A stretch of 64,000 bases of DNA from Mycolicibacterium canariasense (GCF_002101555.1 NZ_LQOL01000060.1:57944-121943), one strand, 5' to 3'; positions 16,681-28,100 are shown, counted from the first letter of the stretch. Made by a program: numbers and translations. Notes: generated by a model not told the origin, from the sequence alone.

Positions 16681-19600
16681 ATGAGTGTTGCTGTGAATGC
16701 CTCGGAGATAACAGAGACCATCCGGCAAGAGATCGCCGATCTGCTCGGCATCGCCGCCGCCGACATCGATCCCGAGCTGGATCTGGTCAGCCAGGGGCTG
16801 GACTCCATCCGGATGATGTCGCTGGCCGGCAAATGGCGGAAAAAGGGCCTCGACATCGACTTCGCCTCGCTTGCGGCGCAACCGTCGGTGCGCGCGTGGT
16901 CGGAACTGATCGGCCGGGACGGCGTCGACACCGACGCCGAAACCGTTGATGTCGAAGAGGATTCGAATTCCGGGGACCCATTCCCGCTCGCTCCGATGCA
17001 GCACGCCATGTGGATCGGCCGGGAAGGCGATCAACAGCTCGGCGGGGTCGCGGGTCATCTGTACGTCGAATTCGACGGTGAAGCGGTCGATCACGACCGG
17101 CTGAGTCGGGCGGCGACAAAGCTCGCCGAACGGCATCCGATGCTGCGGGTCGAGTTTCTGGCCGACGGCACCCAGCGCATCGGCCCAGTGCCGCAACCGT
17201 TCCCGGTGCAACTGGTGGATCTGCGTGAATCCGTGGACGTGGAGGCACGACTGGCGCAGATCCGCCGCGCCAAGTCGCACCAGCAGCTCGAGCATGGGGT
17301 GTTCGAGCTGGCACTGACGCTGCTGCCCGACGGCCGCTCCCGGCTGCACGTCGACCTGGACATGCAGGCGGCCGACGCGATGAGCTACCGCACGCTGATG
17401 TCGGACCTGACCCGGCTGTACAACGGCGCGGACCTGACCCCGCTCGGCTACACCTACCGGCAGTACCGGCTCGCCGCGACACAGCAGCCCACGGCCGACG
17501 CGGATCGGCAGTGGTGGGCCGAGCGCATCCCCGAACTACCGGACCCGCCGCGGTTGCCGGTGGTGCCCCAGGCCGAGCAGGCCGACCCGCGGCACACCAC
17601 CCGGCGTCACCACTGGTTGGACCCGCAGACCCGCGACGCTCTGTTCGGCGCCGCTCGCCGGCGCGGCATCACGCCGGCGATGGCCCTGGCCGCCTCGTTC
17701 TCCGACGCGCTCGCGGGTTGGTCGGCCGAACCGCGCTTCCTGCTCAACGTGCCGATGTTCGGCCGCGAGCAGCACCACCCCGACGTCGACGCGCTGGTCG
17801 GTGATTTCACCTCGTCGTTGCTGCTCGACATCGACCTGCGCACCGCCGACACCGCCGCCGCCCGGTCCCGCGCCGTGCAGGAGGTGTTCCGCAGCGCGGC
17901 CGCGCACGCCGCTTACCCGGGTCTGTCGGTGCTGCGCGACCTCAGCCGCCACCGCGGTACCCAGGTGCTGGCCCCGGTGGTCTACACCAGCGCGCTCGGC
18001 CTGGGCGAACTGTTCGCCGCGGAGGTCACCGACACCTTCGGCAAGCCGGTGTGGATCAATTCGCAAGGGCCGCAGGTGCTGCTGGACGCCCAGGTCACCG
18101 AGTTCGACGGCGGCATCCTGGTGAACTGGGATGTCCGCGAGGACGCATTCCCCGCCGGCCTCATCGACGCCATGTTCGACCGGCACATCGGCGAGCTGCT
18201 CCGGCTGGCCGCCGACGACACCGCCTGGGAGACCACCCGCGCCCCGCTGGTCAGCGCCGAACAGCGCGCGGTCCGGGAGCGGCTCAACGGCACCACCGCC
18301 GACACCGGCGGGCAACCGCTGCACGCCGGGTTCTTCACCTCGGCGGCCGCCACCCCGGAGGCCACCGCGGTCATCGGCTCCACCGGCACGCTGACCTACG
18401 CCGAACTGCGTGAGCAGGTGCTGGCCGTCGCCGCCGCCCTGCACACCGCCGGTATCAAACCCGGTGACACCGTGGCGGTGCTCGGCCCCAAAGGCGCCGA
18501 CCAGATCACCGCGCTGCTCGGCATCCTGTCCGCCGGCGCGATCTACCTTCCGATCGGCGTCGACCAGCCGGCCGAACGGGCCGAGCGCATCCTGCACACC
18601 GGCGGCGTGCGGATGGCGCTGGTGTGCGGTGACCAGGAACCTAGTTGGCTGCCCGCCCTGACCATCCCGGAGGCGCTGCGGGTGGGGCGGCGCGCGGTGG
18701 CAAACGACCCGGGGTTCGCCCCCGTGCTCGCCGACCCGCAGGAACTGGCCTACGTGCTGTTCACCTCCGGGTCGACCGGCGAGCCCAAGGGCGTGGAGGT
18801 CACCCACGCCGCGGCGATGAACACCGCCGAATTCCTCTACGGACACTTCGAGATCGGGCCCGACGATCGGTGCCTGGCGCTGATGACCCTGGAATGCGAC
18901 CTGTCGGTTCTCGACGTCTTCGCCACCCTGGCCACCGGCGGCGCGATCGTCGCCGTCGACGAGGCGGACCGCCGCAACCCGGACACCTGGGCCCGGCTGA
19001 TCCACGAGCATCGGGTGACCGTGCTCAACTTCCTGCCCGGCAGCCTGGAGATGCTCGCCGAAACCGGAACGGCCGACCTGCTTTCTACACTGCGGGTGGT
19101 ACTGACCGGTGGGGACTGGGTGCGTACCGCGATGGTGCGCCGGTTGCGCGCCCAGGCGCCCGGGGTCCGTGTCGCCGGCCTCGGCGGTGCCACCGAAACC
19201 GCGATCCACGCCACCATCCACGAAGCCGCAATCGACATGCCAGCGGCCTGGACTGCGGTGCCCTACGGCGTGCCGTTCCCGAACAACGCTGCACGCGTGG
19301 TCAATTCGTTCGGCGCCGACTGCCCGGACTGGGTGCCCGGCGAACTGTGGATCGGTGGGCGCGGTATCGCGTCGGGGTACCGCGGGAGACCGGACCTGAC
19401 CGCCGAACGTTTCGTCGAGCACGACGGCCGTCGCTGGTACCGCACCGGCGACCTGGCCCGGTACTGGCCCGACGGCACCCTGGAGTTCGTCGGGCGCGCC
19501 GATCACCGGGTGAAGATCAGCGGGTATCGCATCGAACTGGGTGATGTCGAGGCGGCGCTGCAGCGCATCCCCGGCGTGCGCGCCGCGGTCGCCGGCATCG

Positions 19601-20178
19601 TGCCCGCGTCCGGAGCCCGGCGCAACGACGTACTGGCCGCGCTGGTCAGCCTCGACGATCCCGGGCTGGATGTCCCGCGGATCACCGATTCCGTTGCCGA
19701 ACTCGTTCCGCCGCACATGATTCCGCGGCACATCGAGTTGGTCGAGCGTATCCCGTTCACCCTGGCCGGCAAGACCGACCGCCGTGCCGCGGCCCGGATC
19801 CTGGCCGAGGTGGTCGGCGACGGACCGGACGCCGACCGCAGGATGCCGGTCACCCCGGTACAGCGGGCGCTGGCGACCATCATCGGCGAACTGCTCGGCA
19901 CGACGAGCATCGGTGTCGACGACGACTTCTTCGCGCTCGGCGGCGATTCCGTGCTGGCCACCACCGCGGTGGCCCGGATCCGGGAATGGCTGGACACCCC
20001 GACCGTGATGGTGCCCGACATCTTCGCCACCCGCACCGTCGAAGCCCTCGCCGCGCGGTTGACGGCCAGGGAGCCCGGCAGCGACCGGCTCGACCAGGTC
20101 GCCGAACTGTATCTGGAGGTCGCCCAGATGGACGACGCGGACGTGGTGCACGCCCTCGACGCCGCCGCGGCCTCGTGA
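16681..20178 (+). CDS. mbtB: Mycobactin NRPS MbtB (ArCP-Cy-A-PCP, no thioesterase domain)
   Basis: A 1165-residue synthetase that accepts salicylate and condenses and cyclises it with Ser/Thr to the phenyloxazoline. Domains in order: aryl carrier (LVSQGLDSIRMM, Ser about 40), heterocyclisation domain from about 100 with the D-x4-D-x2-S motif (DMQAADAMS, about 226), adenylation domain about 545-1000 (FTSGSTGEPKG about 692; YRTGDLARY) and a carrier domain (FFALGGDSVLATT, Ser about 1090). M. tuberculosis MbtB ends in a thioesterase domain; here the protein stops after the carrier domain and the next gene encodes it. The ATG at 16681 follows GGGAGG at 16671-16676. Confidence 0.93.
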   Translation: MSVAVNASEITETIRQEIADLLGIAAADIDPELDLVSQGLDSIRMMSLAGKWRKKGLDIDFASLAAQPSVRAWSELIGRDGVDTDAETVDVEEDSNSGDPFPLAPMQHAMWIGREGDQQLGGVAGHLYVEFDGEAVDHDRLSRAATKLAERHPMLRVEFLADGTQRIGPVPQPFPVQLVDLRESVDVEARLAQIRRAKSHQQLEHGVFELALTLLPDGRSRLHVDLDMQAADAMSYRTLMSDLTRLYNGADLTPLGYTYRQYRLAATQQPTADADRQWWAERIPELPDPPRLPVVPQAEQADPRHTTRRHHWLDPQTRDALFGAARRRGITPAMALAASFSDALAGWSAEPRFLLNVPMFGREQHHPDVDALVGDFTSSLLLDIDLRTADTAAARSRAVQEVFRSAAAHAAYPGLSVLRDLSRHRGTQVLAPVVYTSALGLGELFAAEVTDTFGKPVWINSQGPQVLLDAQVTEFDGGILVNWDVREDAFPAGLIDAMFDRHIGELLRLAADDTAWETTRAPLVSAEQRAVRERLNGTTADTGGQPLHAGFFTSAAATPEATAVIGSTGTLTYAELREQVLAVAAALHTAGIKPGDTVAVLGPKGADQITALLGILSAGAIYLPIGVDQPAERAERILHTGGVRMALVCGDQEPSWLPALTIPEALRVGRRAVANDPGFAPVLADPQELAYVLFTSGSTGEPKGVEVTHAAAMNTAEFLYGHFEIGPDDRCLALMTLECDLSVLDVFATLATGGAIVAVDEADRRNPDTWARLIHEHRVTVLNFLPGSLEMLAETGTADLLSTLRVVLTGGDWVRTAMVRRLRAQAPGVRVAGLGGATETAIHATIHEAAIDMPAAWTAVPYGVPFPNNAARVVNSFGADCPDWVPGELWIGGRGIASGYRGRPDLTAERFVEHDGRRWYRTGDLARYWPDGTLEFVGRADHRVKISGYRIELGDVEAALQRIPGVRAAVAGIVPASGARRNDVLAALVSLDDPGLDVPRITDSVAELVPPHMIPRHIELVERIPFTLAGKTDRRAAARILAEVVGDGPDADRRMPVTPVQRALATIIGELLGTTSIGVDDDFFALGGDSVLATTAVARIREWLDTPTVMVPDIFATRTVEALAARLTAREPGSDRLDQVAELYLEVAQMDDADVVHALDAAAAS

Positions 20179-20909
20179 CCGCCGCGGATCTCGCGTTCGC
20201 ACCGTGGATCAAGCGGTACGCCGCACCCGGCGCGCCGACCCTGGTGTTCCCGCACGCCGGTGGTGCCGCACTGGCCTACCGGACACTGGGCACCGCGCTG
20301 GCCGTCGCCGGTGCCGACACCTACGTCATGCAATACCCGCAGCGCGGTGACCGGCTGACCCACCCGGCGCCGGCCACCGTCACCGAACTGGCCGCCGACC
20401 TGTTCGACGCCGGCCGCTGGGATCGGCTCGGACCGCTGCGGCTGTTCGGGCATTGCATGGGCGCGGTGGTGGCCTTCGAGTTCGCCAGGGTGGCCCAGCA
20501 ACGTGGCGTCGAGGTGGCGGCCCTGTGGGTGTCGGCCAGCGAAGCGCCCGCCGCGGTGGCCGCGTCGCCCGCGCTTCCGATGGCGCAGAACGAGATCATC
20601 GCCGAGATGGTCGATCTTGGCGGCACCGACCCGCAGCTGCTCGAGGACGAGGATTTCGTGGAGCTGCTGCTCATGGCGGTCCGCGCCGATTACGCCGCGT
20701 TCAACCGGTACAGCTGCGCCGACGACGTGCGCATCGACGCCGACATCCACGCCCTCGGCGGGGACCGTGACCACCGGATCAGCGAAACCATGCTGCGCCG
20801 CTGGGAATCCCACACCACCGGCGCCTTCACCTGTTCCATCTTCGACGGCGGGCACTTCTACATCAACGACCACACCGCAGACGTCGCGGAGTTGATCAAT
20901 GAGCTCTGA
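20175..20909 (+). CDS. mbtT: Stand-alone thioesterase of the mycobactin cluster (Cys in place of nucleophile Ser)
   Basis: A 244-residue alpha/beta-hydrolase of the type II thioesterase family (PHAGGAALAYRTLG near the N-terminus, GGHFYIND with the catalytic His near the C-terminus). The nucleophile elbow reads FGHCMGA, so Cys stands where most family members have Ser (GHSMG). It starts with GTG overlapping the mbtB stop (GTGA), which places it exactly where M. tuberculosis MbtB has a fused thioesterase domain. It probably edits mis-loaded carrier domains or aids release. Cys-nucleophile thioesterases exist in some NRPS systems, so it need not be inactive. Confidence 0.85.
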   Translation: MTAADLAFAPWIKRYAAPGAPTLVFPHAGGAALAYRTLGTALAVAGADTYVMQYPQRGDRLTHPAPATVTELAADLFDAGRWDRLGPLRLFGHCMGAVVAFEFARVAQQRGVEVAALWVSASEAPAAVAASPALPMAQNEIIAEMVDLGGTDPQLLEDEDFVELLLMAVRADYAAFNRYSCADDVRIDADIHALGGDRDHRISETMLRRWESHTTGAFTCSIFDGGHFYINDHTADVAELINEL

Positions 20910-22224
20910 CTCGCCACGACACGACGACGATCCGGTGGTGATCGTCGGGATGGCGGTCGAGGCGCCCGGCGGTGTGGACACCGCCGACGCTTTCTGGGAT
21001 CTCCTCGCCGAGCAGCGCGAAGCACTGAGCCACTTTCCCACCGACCGGGGCTGGGCGATCGCCGAACTGCTGGACGGCTCCCTGCGCGACGGCTTCAAAC
21101 AGATCCACGATCTCGGCGGATTCTTGGACAGCGCAGGCATTTTCGATCCGACCTTCTTCGGCGTCTCACCCCGCGAGGCCGTGGCCATGGACCCGCAGCA
21201 GCGCGTCGCCCTGCGGCTGGCCTGGCGCGCCATCGAGAACTCCGGCATCAATCCCGACGACCTCGCCGGCCACGACGTGGGCTGCTATGTCGGCGCCTCG
21301 GCGCTCGAATACGGGCCACCGCTGTCCGAATTCTCCTCGCACAGCGGCCATCTCATCACCGGAACCTCGCTCGGGGTGATCTCCGGGCGGATCGCCTACA
21401 CCCTGGACCTGGCCGGCCCGGCACTGACCGTCGACACGTCCTGCTCCTCGGCACTGTCCGCCTTGCACACCGCCGTCGCGGCCCTGCGCGCCGGCGACTG
21501 CGATATGGCCCTGGCCGGCGGCGTCTGCGTGATGGGCACCCCTGGTTATTTCGTCGAGTTCTCCAAGCAGCACGCCCTCTCCGACGACGGGCACTGCCGG
21601 CCCTACAGCGCCCACGCCAGTGGCACAGTATGGGCCGAAGGAGCGGGAATGTTCCTGCTGCAGAAGAAATCCGCCGCGGTTCGCGACGGTAGGCCGGTGC
21701 TGGCCGAAGTGCGCGCCACCGCCGTCAATTCCGACGGCCGCACCGTCGGTCTCACCGCGCCCAACGGCACCGCGCAGGAGCGGCTGTTCGCTCGCGCCAT
21801 CGCCGCGGCCGGCCTGGCCCCCGAAGACGTCGGCATGATCGAAGGCCACGGCACCGCCACCCGGCTCGGTGACCGCACCGAACTGCGGGCGTTGGCCCGG
21901 ACCTACGGCGCCGCCGCGCCGGGGGCCGGTGCCCTGCTGGGATCGGTCAAATCCAACATCGGGCACACCCAGGCCGCGGCCGGGGCCCTCGGGCTGGCCA
22001 AGGTGATCGTCTCGGCACAGCACGGCTCGGTGCCCGCCAGCCTGCACACCGACGAAGCCAGCCGCGAAATCGACTGGGACAACCAAGGGTTGCGCCTGGC
22101 CACCAAGCTGACACCGTGGCCGGCCGCCGGCGGCGTGCGGATCGGGGCGGTCTCCGCCTTCGGGATGAGCGGCACCAACACCCATGTCGTGGTGGCGATA
22201 CCGGACGCGGGGGAGGGCCGGTGA
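20899..22224 (+). CDS. mbtC: Mycobactin polyketide synthase MbtC (ketosynthase)
   Basis: A 441-residue stand-alone beta-ketoacyl synthase. Catalytic Cys lies in VDTSCSSALSAL (about residue 181), the two His in EGHGTATR (about 316) and NIGHTQAAAG (about 354). It starts VVIVGMAVEAPGGV as PKS ketosynthases do. With MbtD it adds a malonyl-derived beta-hydroxybutyrate-type unit between the two lysines. It overlaps the thioesterase gene by 11 bp and mbtD by 4 bp (GTGA). Confidence 0.93.
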   Translation: MSSDSPRHDDDPVVIVGMAVEAPGGVDTADAFWDLLAEQREALSHFPTDRGWAIAELLDGSLRDGFKQIHDLGGFLDSAGIFDPTFFGVSPREAVAMDPQQRVALRLAWRAIENSGINPDDLAGHDVGCYVGASALEYGPPLSEFSSHSGHLITGTSLGVISGRIAYTLDLAGPALTVDTSCSSALSALHTAVAALRAGDCDMALAGGVCVMGTPGYFVEFSKQHALSDDGHCRPYSAHASGTVWAEGAGMFLLQKKSAAVRDGRPVLAEVRATAVNSDGRTVGLTAPNGTAQERLFARAIAAAGLAPEDVGMIEGHGTATRLGDRTELRALARTYGAAAPGAGALLGSVKSNIGHTQAAAGALGLAKVIVSAQHGSVPASLHTDEASREIDWDNQGLRLATKLTPWPAAGGVRIGAVSAFGMSGTNTHVVVAIPDAGEGR

Positions 22225-25118
22225 CCACACTGCCCGACGGACGCCTGCCGGTACTGCTGAGCGCCCACACCGAGGACCTCATCGCCCAGGACGCCGCCGC
22301 CATCGTGCGGTACCTGGATCGGCGGCCTGCCGACGTCGCCGCCGTGGCGGCAACCCTGCTCCGCACTCGCCGGATTCGTCGGCACCGCACGGTGATCCGT
22401 GCCGCGGACATCGGCGAGCTGACCGACGCCCTGCGCGCCGTGGCGGCGGGCGTAGACCACCCGCTGGTCGCGTGCTCCGCGCAGCCCGCGCACAACCTCG
22501 CCTTCGTGTTCCCCGGTCAGGGCAGCCAATGGCCCTCGATGGGCGTCGACGCCTACGACCGGCTGCCCGAATACCGGGCCGAAGCCGACCGCTGCGCCGC
22601 CGCGTTCGTCGCCGCCGGGCACGCGTCGCCACTGGACTACCTGATGGCCGAGCCCTCGGCGGTGACCAACGATTTCACCCAGGTGCAGATCCAAGGTGCC
22701 CAATTCGTGCACGGGGTGGCCCTGGCCCGGGTGTGGCGGTCCTGCGGTGTGCTGCCCGATTTGACCGTGGGACACAGTCTCGGCGAGATCGGCGCCGCCT
22801 ATGTCGCGTGCACCATCACCCTGCCGCAGGCGGTCGGCGTCGTCGCCGCACGCGCCACCCTGCTCGACGGACTGACCGGGCCGTACCGCGTCGCGGTCCT
22901 CGGACTGTCCCCGGACGCGGCCGAGCAGGCCGTCGCCGGTGTCGACGGCTGGGCCGAAGTCTCGGTGGTCAACTCGAAATCCTCGGTCGCGGTATCCGGT
23001 GACACCGCGGCCATCGCGTCGCTGGTGCACGATGTCACCGACCGCGGGGCCTTCGCCCGCGAGATCGAGATGTGGTTCCCCGCCCACACCAGCAAGTTGG
23101 ACCCGCTGCGGTCGGAGTTGGACGCGCTGCTGCCCGCCGGCGAATTCGCCGAGGCCCCGGTCCGGTTCATCGGTTCGGCCACCGGTGCCGTCGTGGCGGC
23201 GGGCACCGATTTCGCCGACTACTGGTACACCAACCTGCGCAGCACCGTGCGGTTCGACCGTGCCATCGCCGCGGCCGTGACCGGCGGTGCGCGGACCTTC
23301 GTCGAGCTGTCCGCGCACCCGGCCCTGCTGTACGCGCTCGGCGACGTGTTCGACGATCTGGAGGTCGCCGACGCGCTCACGGTCGGCTCCGGCCGGCGCG
23401 ACGAGCCGATCACCGACCGGCTGGCGGCCAACATCGCCGCGGTCGCCGTCAGCGATCCGGGCCACCGCTGGGCCGACCACGTCACCGGGGCCGTCGGGCC
23501 GCTGCCGAACTTCCCCTTCGCCCCGATGCGGTCCGAACACCTCTGGGCGGCACCACTTCCGCTGCCGCGCGTCGCGGGCGTCAGCGTGGCCGTCGAACAG
23601 TGGCAACCGTATGCCCCGGCCAGGGCCGACGCCCGGCGGGCCGCGGTGATCGGCGCCGACAGCGACCTGGGCGCCGTGCTGGCCCGCCGCCTGGCGACCG
23701 CTGAGCCCGCCGACACCGACCTGCTCATCGTGGTGGCGCCCGCACTCGACGGTACCGACACCGCCACGGCCGCTACGGAACTCGCCGGCCGGATCGAATC
23801 CGGGCTGCTCGACTACGCGGACACACTGAGCGGCACCGACCGGGACGTGTGGCTGGTCACGGTCAACGGGGAACAGGTCCGCCCCGGCGACCCGGCGCCG
23901 CTGCCCGCACAGGCCGCATTGGGGGCCATGCACCGCAGCCTGGGGTTGGAATTCCCCGACCACCGCTTCGGCCACCTCGACCTGCCGGACGCCACGCTGG
24001 ACGAGGCCGCCGTGGACATCTTGCTGGGCCCGGCCGGTGAGTTCGCCATCCGGGACGGCGTCGGCTACCGGCGATCCACCCGAGACGAACAGATCACCAC
24101 CCCCGCGTGGACCCCGGACTCGGGCGTGCTGGACGAGGTGGTGATCACCGGTGGTAACGGTGTGGTCGGCCTGCACCTGGCCCGTTACCTCGCCGACCAC
24201 GGCGCGCGCCGGATCGTGTTGCTCAGCCGCGGCGGTGTCGATGCCGCCGAACTCGCCGAGCTGAGCGCCGATATCGTCTCGGCGCGCTGTGATATCACCG
24301 ATCCTGTCGCGCTGGCCGCGGCGGTCGTCGAAACAGGCGCCACGGCAGCATCATTGGTCATCCACGCCGCGGGCGCGGCCAGCATCACCGAGTACCGGCA
24401 GCTCACCGCGGCGGCGTTCGAGCAGACCGTGGCGGCCAAGGTCGCCGGATTCGACCGGTTCGCCGCCGCCTGGCCGCTGCGCGCCGACGCCCGAATCCTG
24501 TTGTGCTCGTCGGTATCCGGACTGTGGGGTGGTCGAGGCCATATCGCCTACGCCGCCGCCAATCGGCTACTCGACGTCCAGGCCGCCCAGCACCGGGCCG
24601 CCGGCCGCCGCTGCACGGCGGTGCGCTGGGGCCTGTGGCCGGGCACCGGCATCATCGACGAGGACGAGATCACCAAAGTGCAGCGCTCGGGTCTGGTGGC
24701 CATGGTCCCGGACCGGGCCGCGCATGTCTGCCTCCGGGACTGGACGGCCGACCCGCTGGTGTTCTCCGCCGACCCGGGCCGGTTGCACACCTTCCTCGGT
24801 GGCGCGCACGACGGTGCTGCCGTCCCCGACGTGGTCCCCGCAGCCACCGGGCGGGTCGATCCCGCCGGCGCCGTGCGGACCGCGCTCGGGGCGGTGCTGA
24901 AGGTGGCCGACACCGCCGTGCTGGACCTGGCGCAGTCGTTACTCGACCTGGGCGTCGACTCGTTGTTGGCCCTCGATCTCCGCAAGAAACTCATGCAGGC
25001 CACCGGGCACAAGGTTCCGCTGGCCACGATCCTCGGCGGCGTCACCGGTACCGAGCTGATCGAGCAGCTGACAAAGACTGATCTCCACAAGACCGATAAG
25101 GAAAGCACTGTCGCGTGA
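22221..25118 (+). CDS. mbtD: Mycobactin polyketide synthase MbtD (AT-KR-ACP)
   Basis: A 965-residue PKS that complements MbtC. Domains: acyltransferase (FVFPGQGSQWPSMG about residue 95; active-site Ser in GHSLGEIGAAY about 185), ketoreductase (VVITGGNGVVGLHLARY about 640; catalytic Ser/Tyr region CSSVSG and IAYAAANRLLD) and acyl carrier (LDLGVDSLLALDL, Ser about 914). No ketosynthase domain is present, as expected with separate MbtC. The GTG at 22221 overlaps the mbtC stop; the longer open frame upstream lies inside mbtC and is Arg-rich out-of-frame sequence. Confidence 0.93.
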   Translation: MTTLPDGRLPVLLSAHTEDLIAQDAAAIVRYLDRRPADVAAVAATLLRTRRIRRHRTVIRAADIGELTDALRAVAAGVDHPLVACSAQPAHNLAFVFPGQGSQWPSMGVDAYDRLPEYRAEADRCAAAFVAAGHASPLDYLMAEPSAVTNDFTQVQIQGAQFVHGVALARVWRSCGVLPDLTVGHSLGEIGAAYVACTITLPQAVGVVAARATLLDGLTGPYRVAVLGLSPDAAEQAVAGVDGWAEVSVVNSKSSVAVSGDTAAIASLVHDVTDRGAFAREIEMWFPAHTSKLDPLRSELDALLPAGEFAEAPVRFIGSATGAVVAAGTDFADYWYTNLRSTVRFDRAIAAAVTGGARTFVELSAHPALLYALGDVFDDLEVADALTVGSGRRDEPITDRLAANIAAVAVSDPGHRWADHVTGAVGPLPNFPFAPMRSEHLWAAPLPLPRVAGVSVAVEQWQPYAPARADARRAAVIGADSDLGAVLARRLATAEPADTDLLIVVAPALDGTDTATAATELAGRIESGLLDYADTLSGTDRDVWLVTVNGEQVRPGDPAPLPAQAALGAMHRSLGLEFPDHRFGHLDLPDATLDEAAVDILLGPAGEFAIRDGVGYRRSTRDEQITTPAWTPDSGVLDEVVITGGNGVVGLHLARYLADHGARRIVLLSRGGVDAAELAELSADIVSARCDITDPVALAAAVVETGATAASLVIHAAGAASITEYRQLTAAAFEQTVAAKVAGFDRFAAAWPLRADARILLCSSVSGLWGGRGHIAYAAANRLLDVQAAQHRAAGRRCTAVRWGLWPGTGIIDEDEITKVQRSGLVAMVPDRAAHVCLRDWTADPLVFSADPGRLHTFLGGAHDGAAVPDVVPAATGRVDPAGAVRTALGAVLKVADTAVLDLAQSLLDLGVDSLLALDLRKKLMQATGHKVPLATILGGVTGTELIEQLTKTDLHKTDKESTVA

Positions 25119-28100
25119 CTGATATCGCAGATGCCACCACCACTACCGGGCGGGACGCCCGGCTCGAGCTGATGCGGCGCAAACTCGCCGAGCGCGGGTT
25201 GTCCGCCGCGCAGGCCACCGAACCGGATCCCGCGGCACTGTCCGACGGCCAGCGCCGGATGTGGTTCGTGCAGAGCGCCGATCCCACCGGGGTGCTGCTC
25301 AACGTCTGCGTCTCCTACCGGCTCACCGGACCGGTGGACCCCGCCGCATTGCGCGCCGCGGTCGACGCCGTCGGTCGCAGGCATCCCATCTTGCGCACCA
25401 CCTACGCCACCGACGAGAACGGCGAGCCGACGCCCACCGTGCACGACGATCTGCGTCCGGGCTGGGCTTACCACGACGTGTCGGACAAGTCCGAGCGGGC
25501 GCGCGCGCTGCGGCTGGAGGTACTGGCGCAGCGGGAATTCGGAACGCCGTTCGATCTGAGCATCGACGCACCCTTGCGGATCACGCTGGTGCGCACCGGC
25601 GCCGACGAACACGTGATGCTGCTGGTGGCGCACCACATCGCCTGGGACGACGGGTCCTGGCGGGTGTTCTTCACCGACCTCACCCGGGCCTACGAAGGTG
25701 CAGACCTCGGACCTACCCCACGCCCGCCCGCACCGGCCGCCGACACCACGGACGAGGACCTGGCGCACTGGCGTACCGTGCTGGCCGACCCGCCCGAGCC
25801 GCTGGAACTGCCCGGGCCGTCCGGTTCGGCCGTGCCGACCGGATTCCGTTCGCAACTGAGCACGCTGGCGCTCCCGGCGGGCACCGTGGACAAGGTTGCC
25901 GCGCTGGCCCGCGACACCGGCGCCACGCCGTACATGGTGCTGCTGGCCGCGTTCGGGGTTCTGCTGCATCGTTACACCCATGCCGACGACTTCCTGGTCG
26001 CCAGTCCCGTGGTCAACCGCGGTACCGACGAGGCGATCGGCTACTACGGCAATACCGTGGCGATGCGGTTGCGGCCCAAGGGCACCCAGGGCTTCCGCGA
26101 CCTGGTGATCGCGGCGCGCGACACCGCCGTCGCGGCGTTCGCGCACCAGCGCGTCAACCTGGACCGGGTGGTGGCCGAATTGAACCCGGACCGGCGGCAC
26201 GGCGCCGAGCGGATGACCCGCGTCAGCTTCGGGTTCCGGGAACCCGACGGCGGCGGATTCCGGCCCGCGGGCATCGCGTGCACCCGTGCCGAGCTGCGCA
26301 GCCACGTCACCCAGCTGCCGCTGGGCTTCATGGTGGAATGGCACGCCGACGGCGCCACCGTCGAGGCCGAACACCTCACCGAGATCATCGACACCGATCT
26401 GGCTTCGAACATGTTGGCGCACTTCGCCGTACTGCTGGACAACGCCCTGGCCCAGCCCGACCTGCCGGTGCAGCGCCTCGAGCTGTTCACCGCGGAGGAC
26501 CAGGCCTGGCTGCACGCCGTGTCCCACGGCGAACGCTTCGACACACCCCCGACCACGTTGACCGCACTGGTGCAGGAACAGGCGGCCCGCACCCCGGATG
26601 CCGTCGCCGTCACATACGAGGGCAGGCACTACAGCTACCGCGAGCTGAACGAGGAAGCCAACCGGGTGGCGCACTGGTTGATCGCCCAGGGCGTCGGCAC
26701 CGAGGACCGGGTCGCCGTGCTGCTGGAGAAGTCGCCGGAACTGGTCATCACCGCGCTCGGCATCGTCAAGGCGGGCGCGGTGTACCTGCCCGTCGACCCG
26801 GGCTACCCCGAGGACCGGCTGAACTACATCCTGTCCGACTCGGATCCGAAAGTCGTGATCCGGCAACCCGTCCCGGATCTGGAGAGCTTCGGCACGGTCG
26901 ACCCCACCGATGCCGACCGGGTCCGGCCGTTGCTGCCCGAGAACACCGCCTACCTGATCTACACCTCCGGCTCCACCGGTCTGCCCAAGGGTGTTCCGGT
27001 GCCACACCGGCCGATCGCCGAATACTTCGTGTGGTTCGGCGACGAGTACCAGGTTTCCCAGGACGACCGGCTGCTGCAGGTGGCATCCCAGGGCTTCGAC
27101 GTGTCGATCGGTGAGCTGTTCGGCATGCTGGCCGCCGGTGCGCGGCTGGTCATCCCCAAGCCCGGCGGTCTCGGTGATATCGGTTACCTGACCGCGCTGT
27201 TGCGTGACGAGGGCATCACCTCCATGCACTTCGTGCCCTCGCTGCTCGGGCTGTTCCTGTCGCTGCCCGGCGTCAGCGAATGGCGCAGCCTGCAACGCGT
27301 CCCGATCGGCGGCGAAGCGCTGCCCGGTGAGGTCGCTGACAAGTTCCACGCCACCTTCGACGCCCTCCTACACAACTTCTACGGCCCCACCGAGACGGTG
27401 CTCAACTGCACCCGGTTCAAGGTCGAGGGCAAGCAAGGCTCCCGGATCGTGCCGATCGGCACGCCCAAGATCAACACCACCATCCACCTGCTCGACGACG
27501 CGCTGCAGCCGGTACCGGTCGGCGTGATCGGCGAGATCTACATCGGCGGAACCCATGTCGCGCACGGCTATCACCGCAGGCACGGTCTGACCGCCGAACG
27601 CTTCGTCGCCGACCCCTTCAATCCCGGCGGGCGGATGTACCGCTCCGGCGATCTGGCCCGCCGCAACGCCGACGGCGACATCGAATTCGTCGGCCGCGCC
27701 GACGAACAGGTCAAGATCCGCGGCTTCCGTATCGAACTCGGCGAGGTCGCCGCCGCGATCTCGGTGGATCCGTCGGTCGGGCAGGCCGTCGTCGTGGTGA
27801 GCGACCTGCCGACCCTGGGTCGCAGCCTGGTCGCCTACGTGACCCCGGCCGCCGACGGCGACGCCGTGCAGGTCGACCGGATCCGGGCCCGGGTGGCCGC
27901 GGCGCTGCCGGAGTACATGATCCCGGCCGCCTACGTGGAGATCGACGAGATCCCGATCACCGCGCACGGCAAGATCGACCGGTCGGCATTGCCCGAACCG
28001 GAGATCTCCGCCGGCACCGAATACCGCGAACCCGGCACCGACACCGAACGGGCCATCGCCGGGCTGTTCGCCGAACTGCTGGGCCGCGACGAGGTGGGCG

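Noticed and set aside
17536..20202. Long minus-strand frame opposite mbtB
   Set aside because: It is the antisense shadow of a high-GC coding region: low-complexity Gly/Arg/His-rich translation without domains, fully covered by well-supported mbtB.
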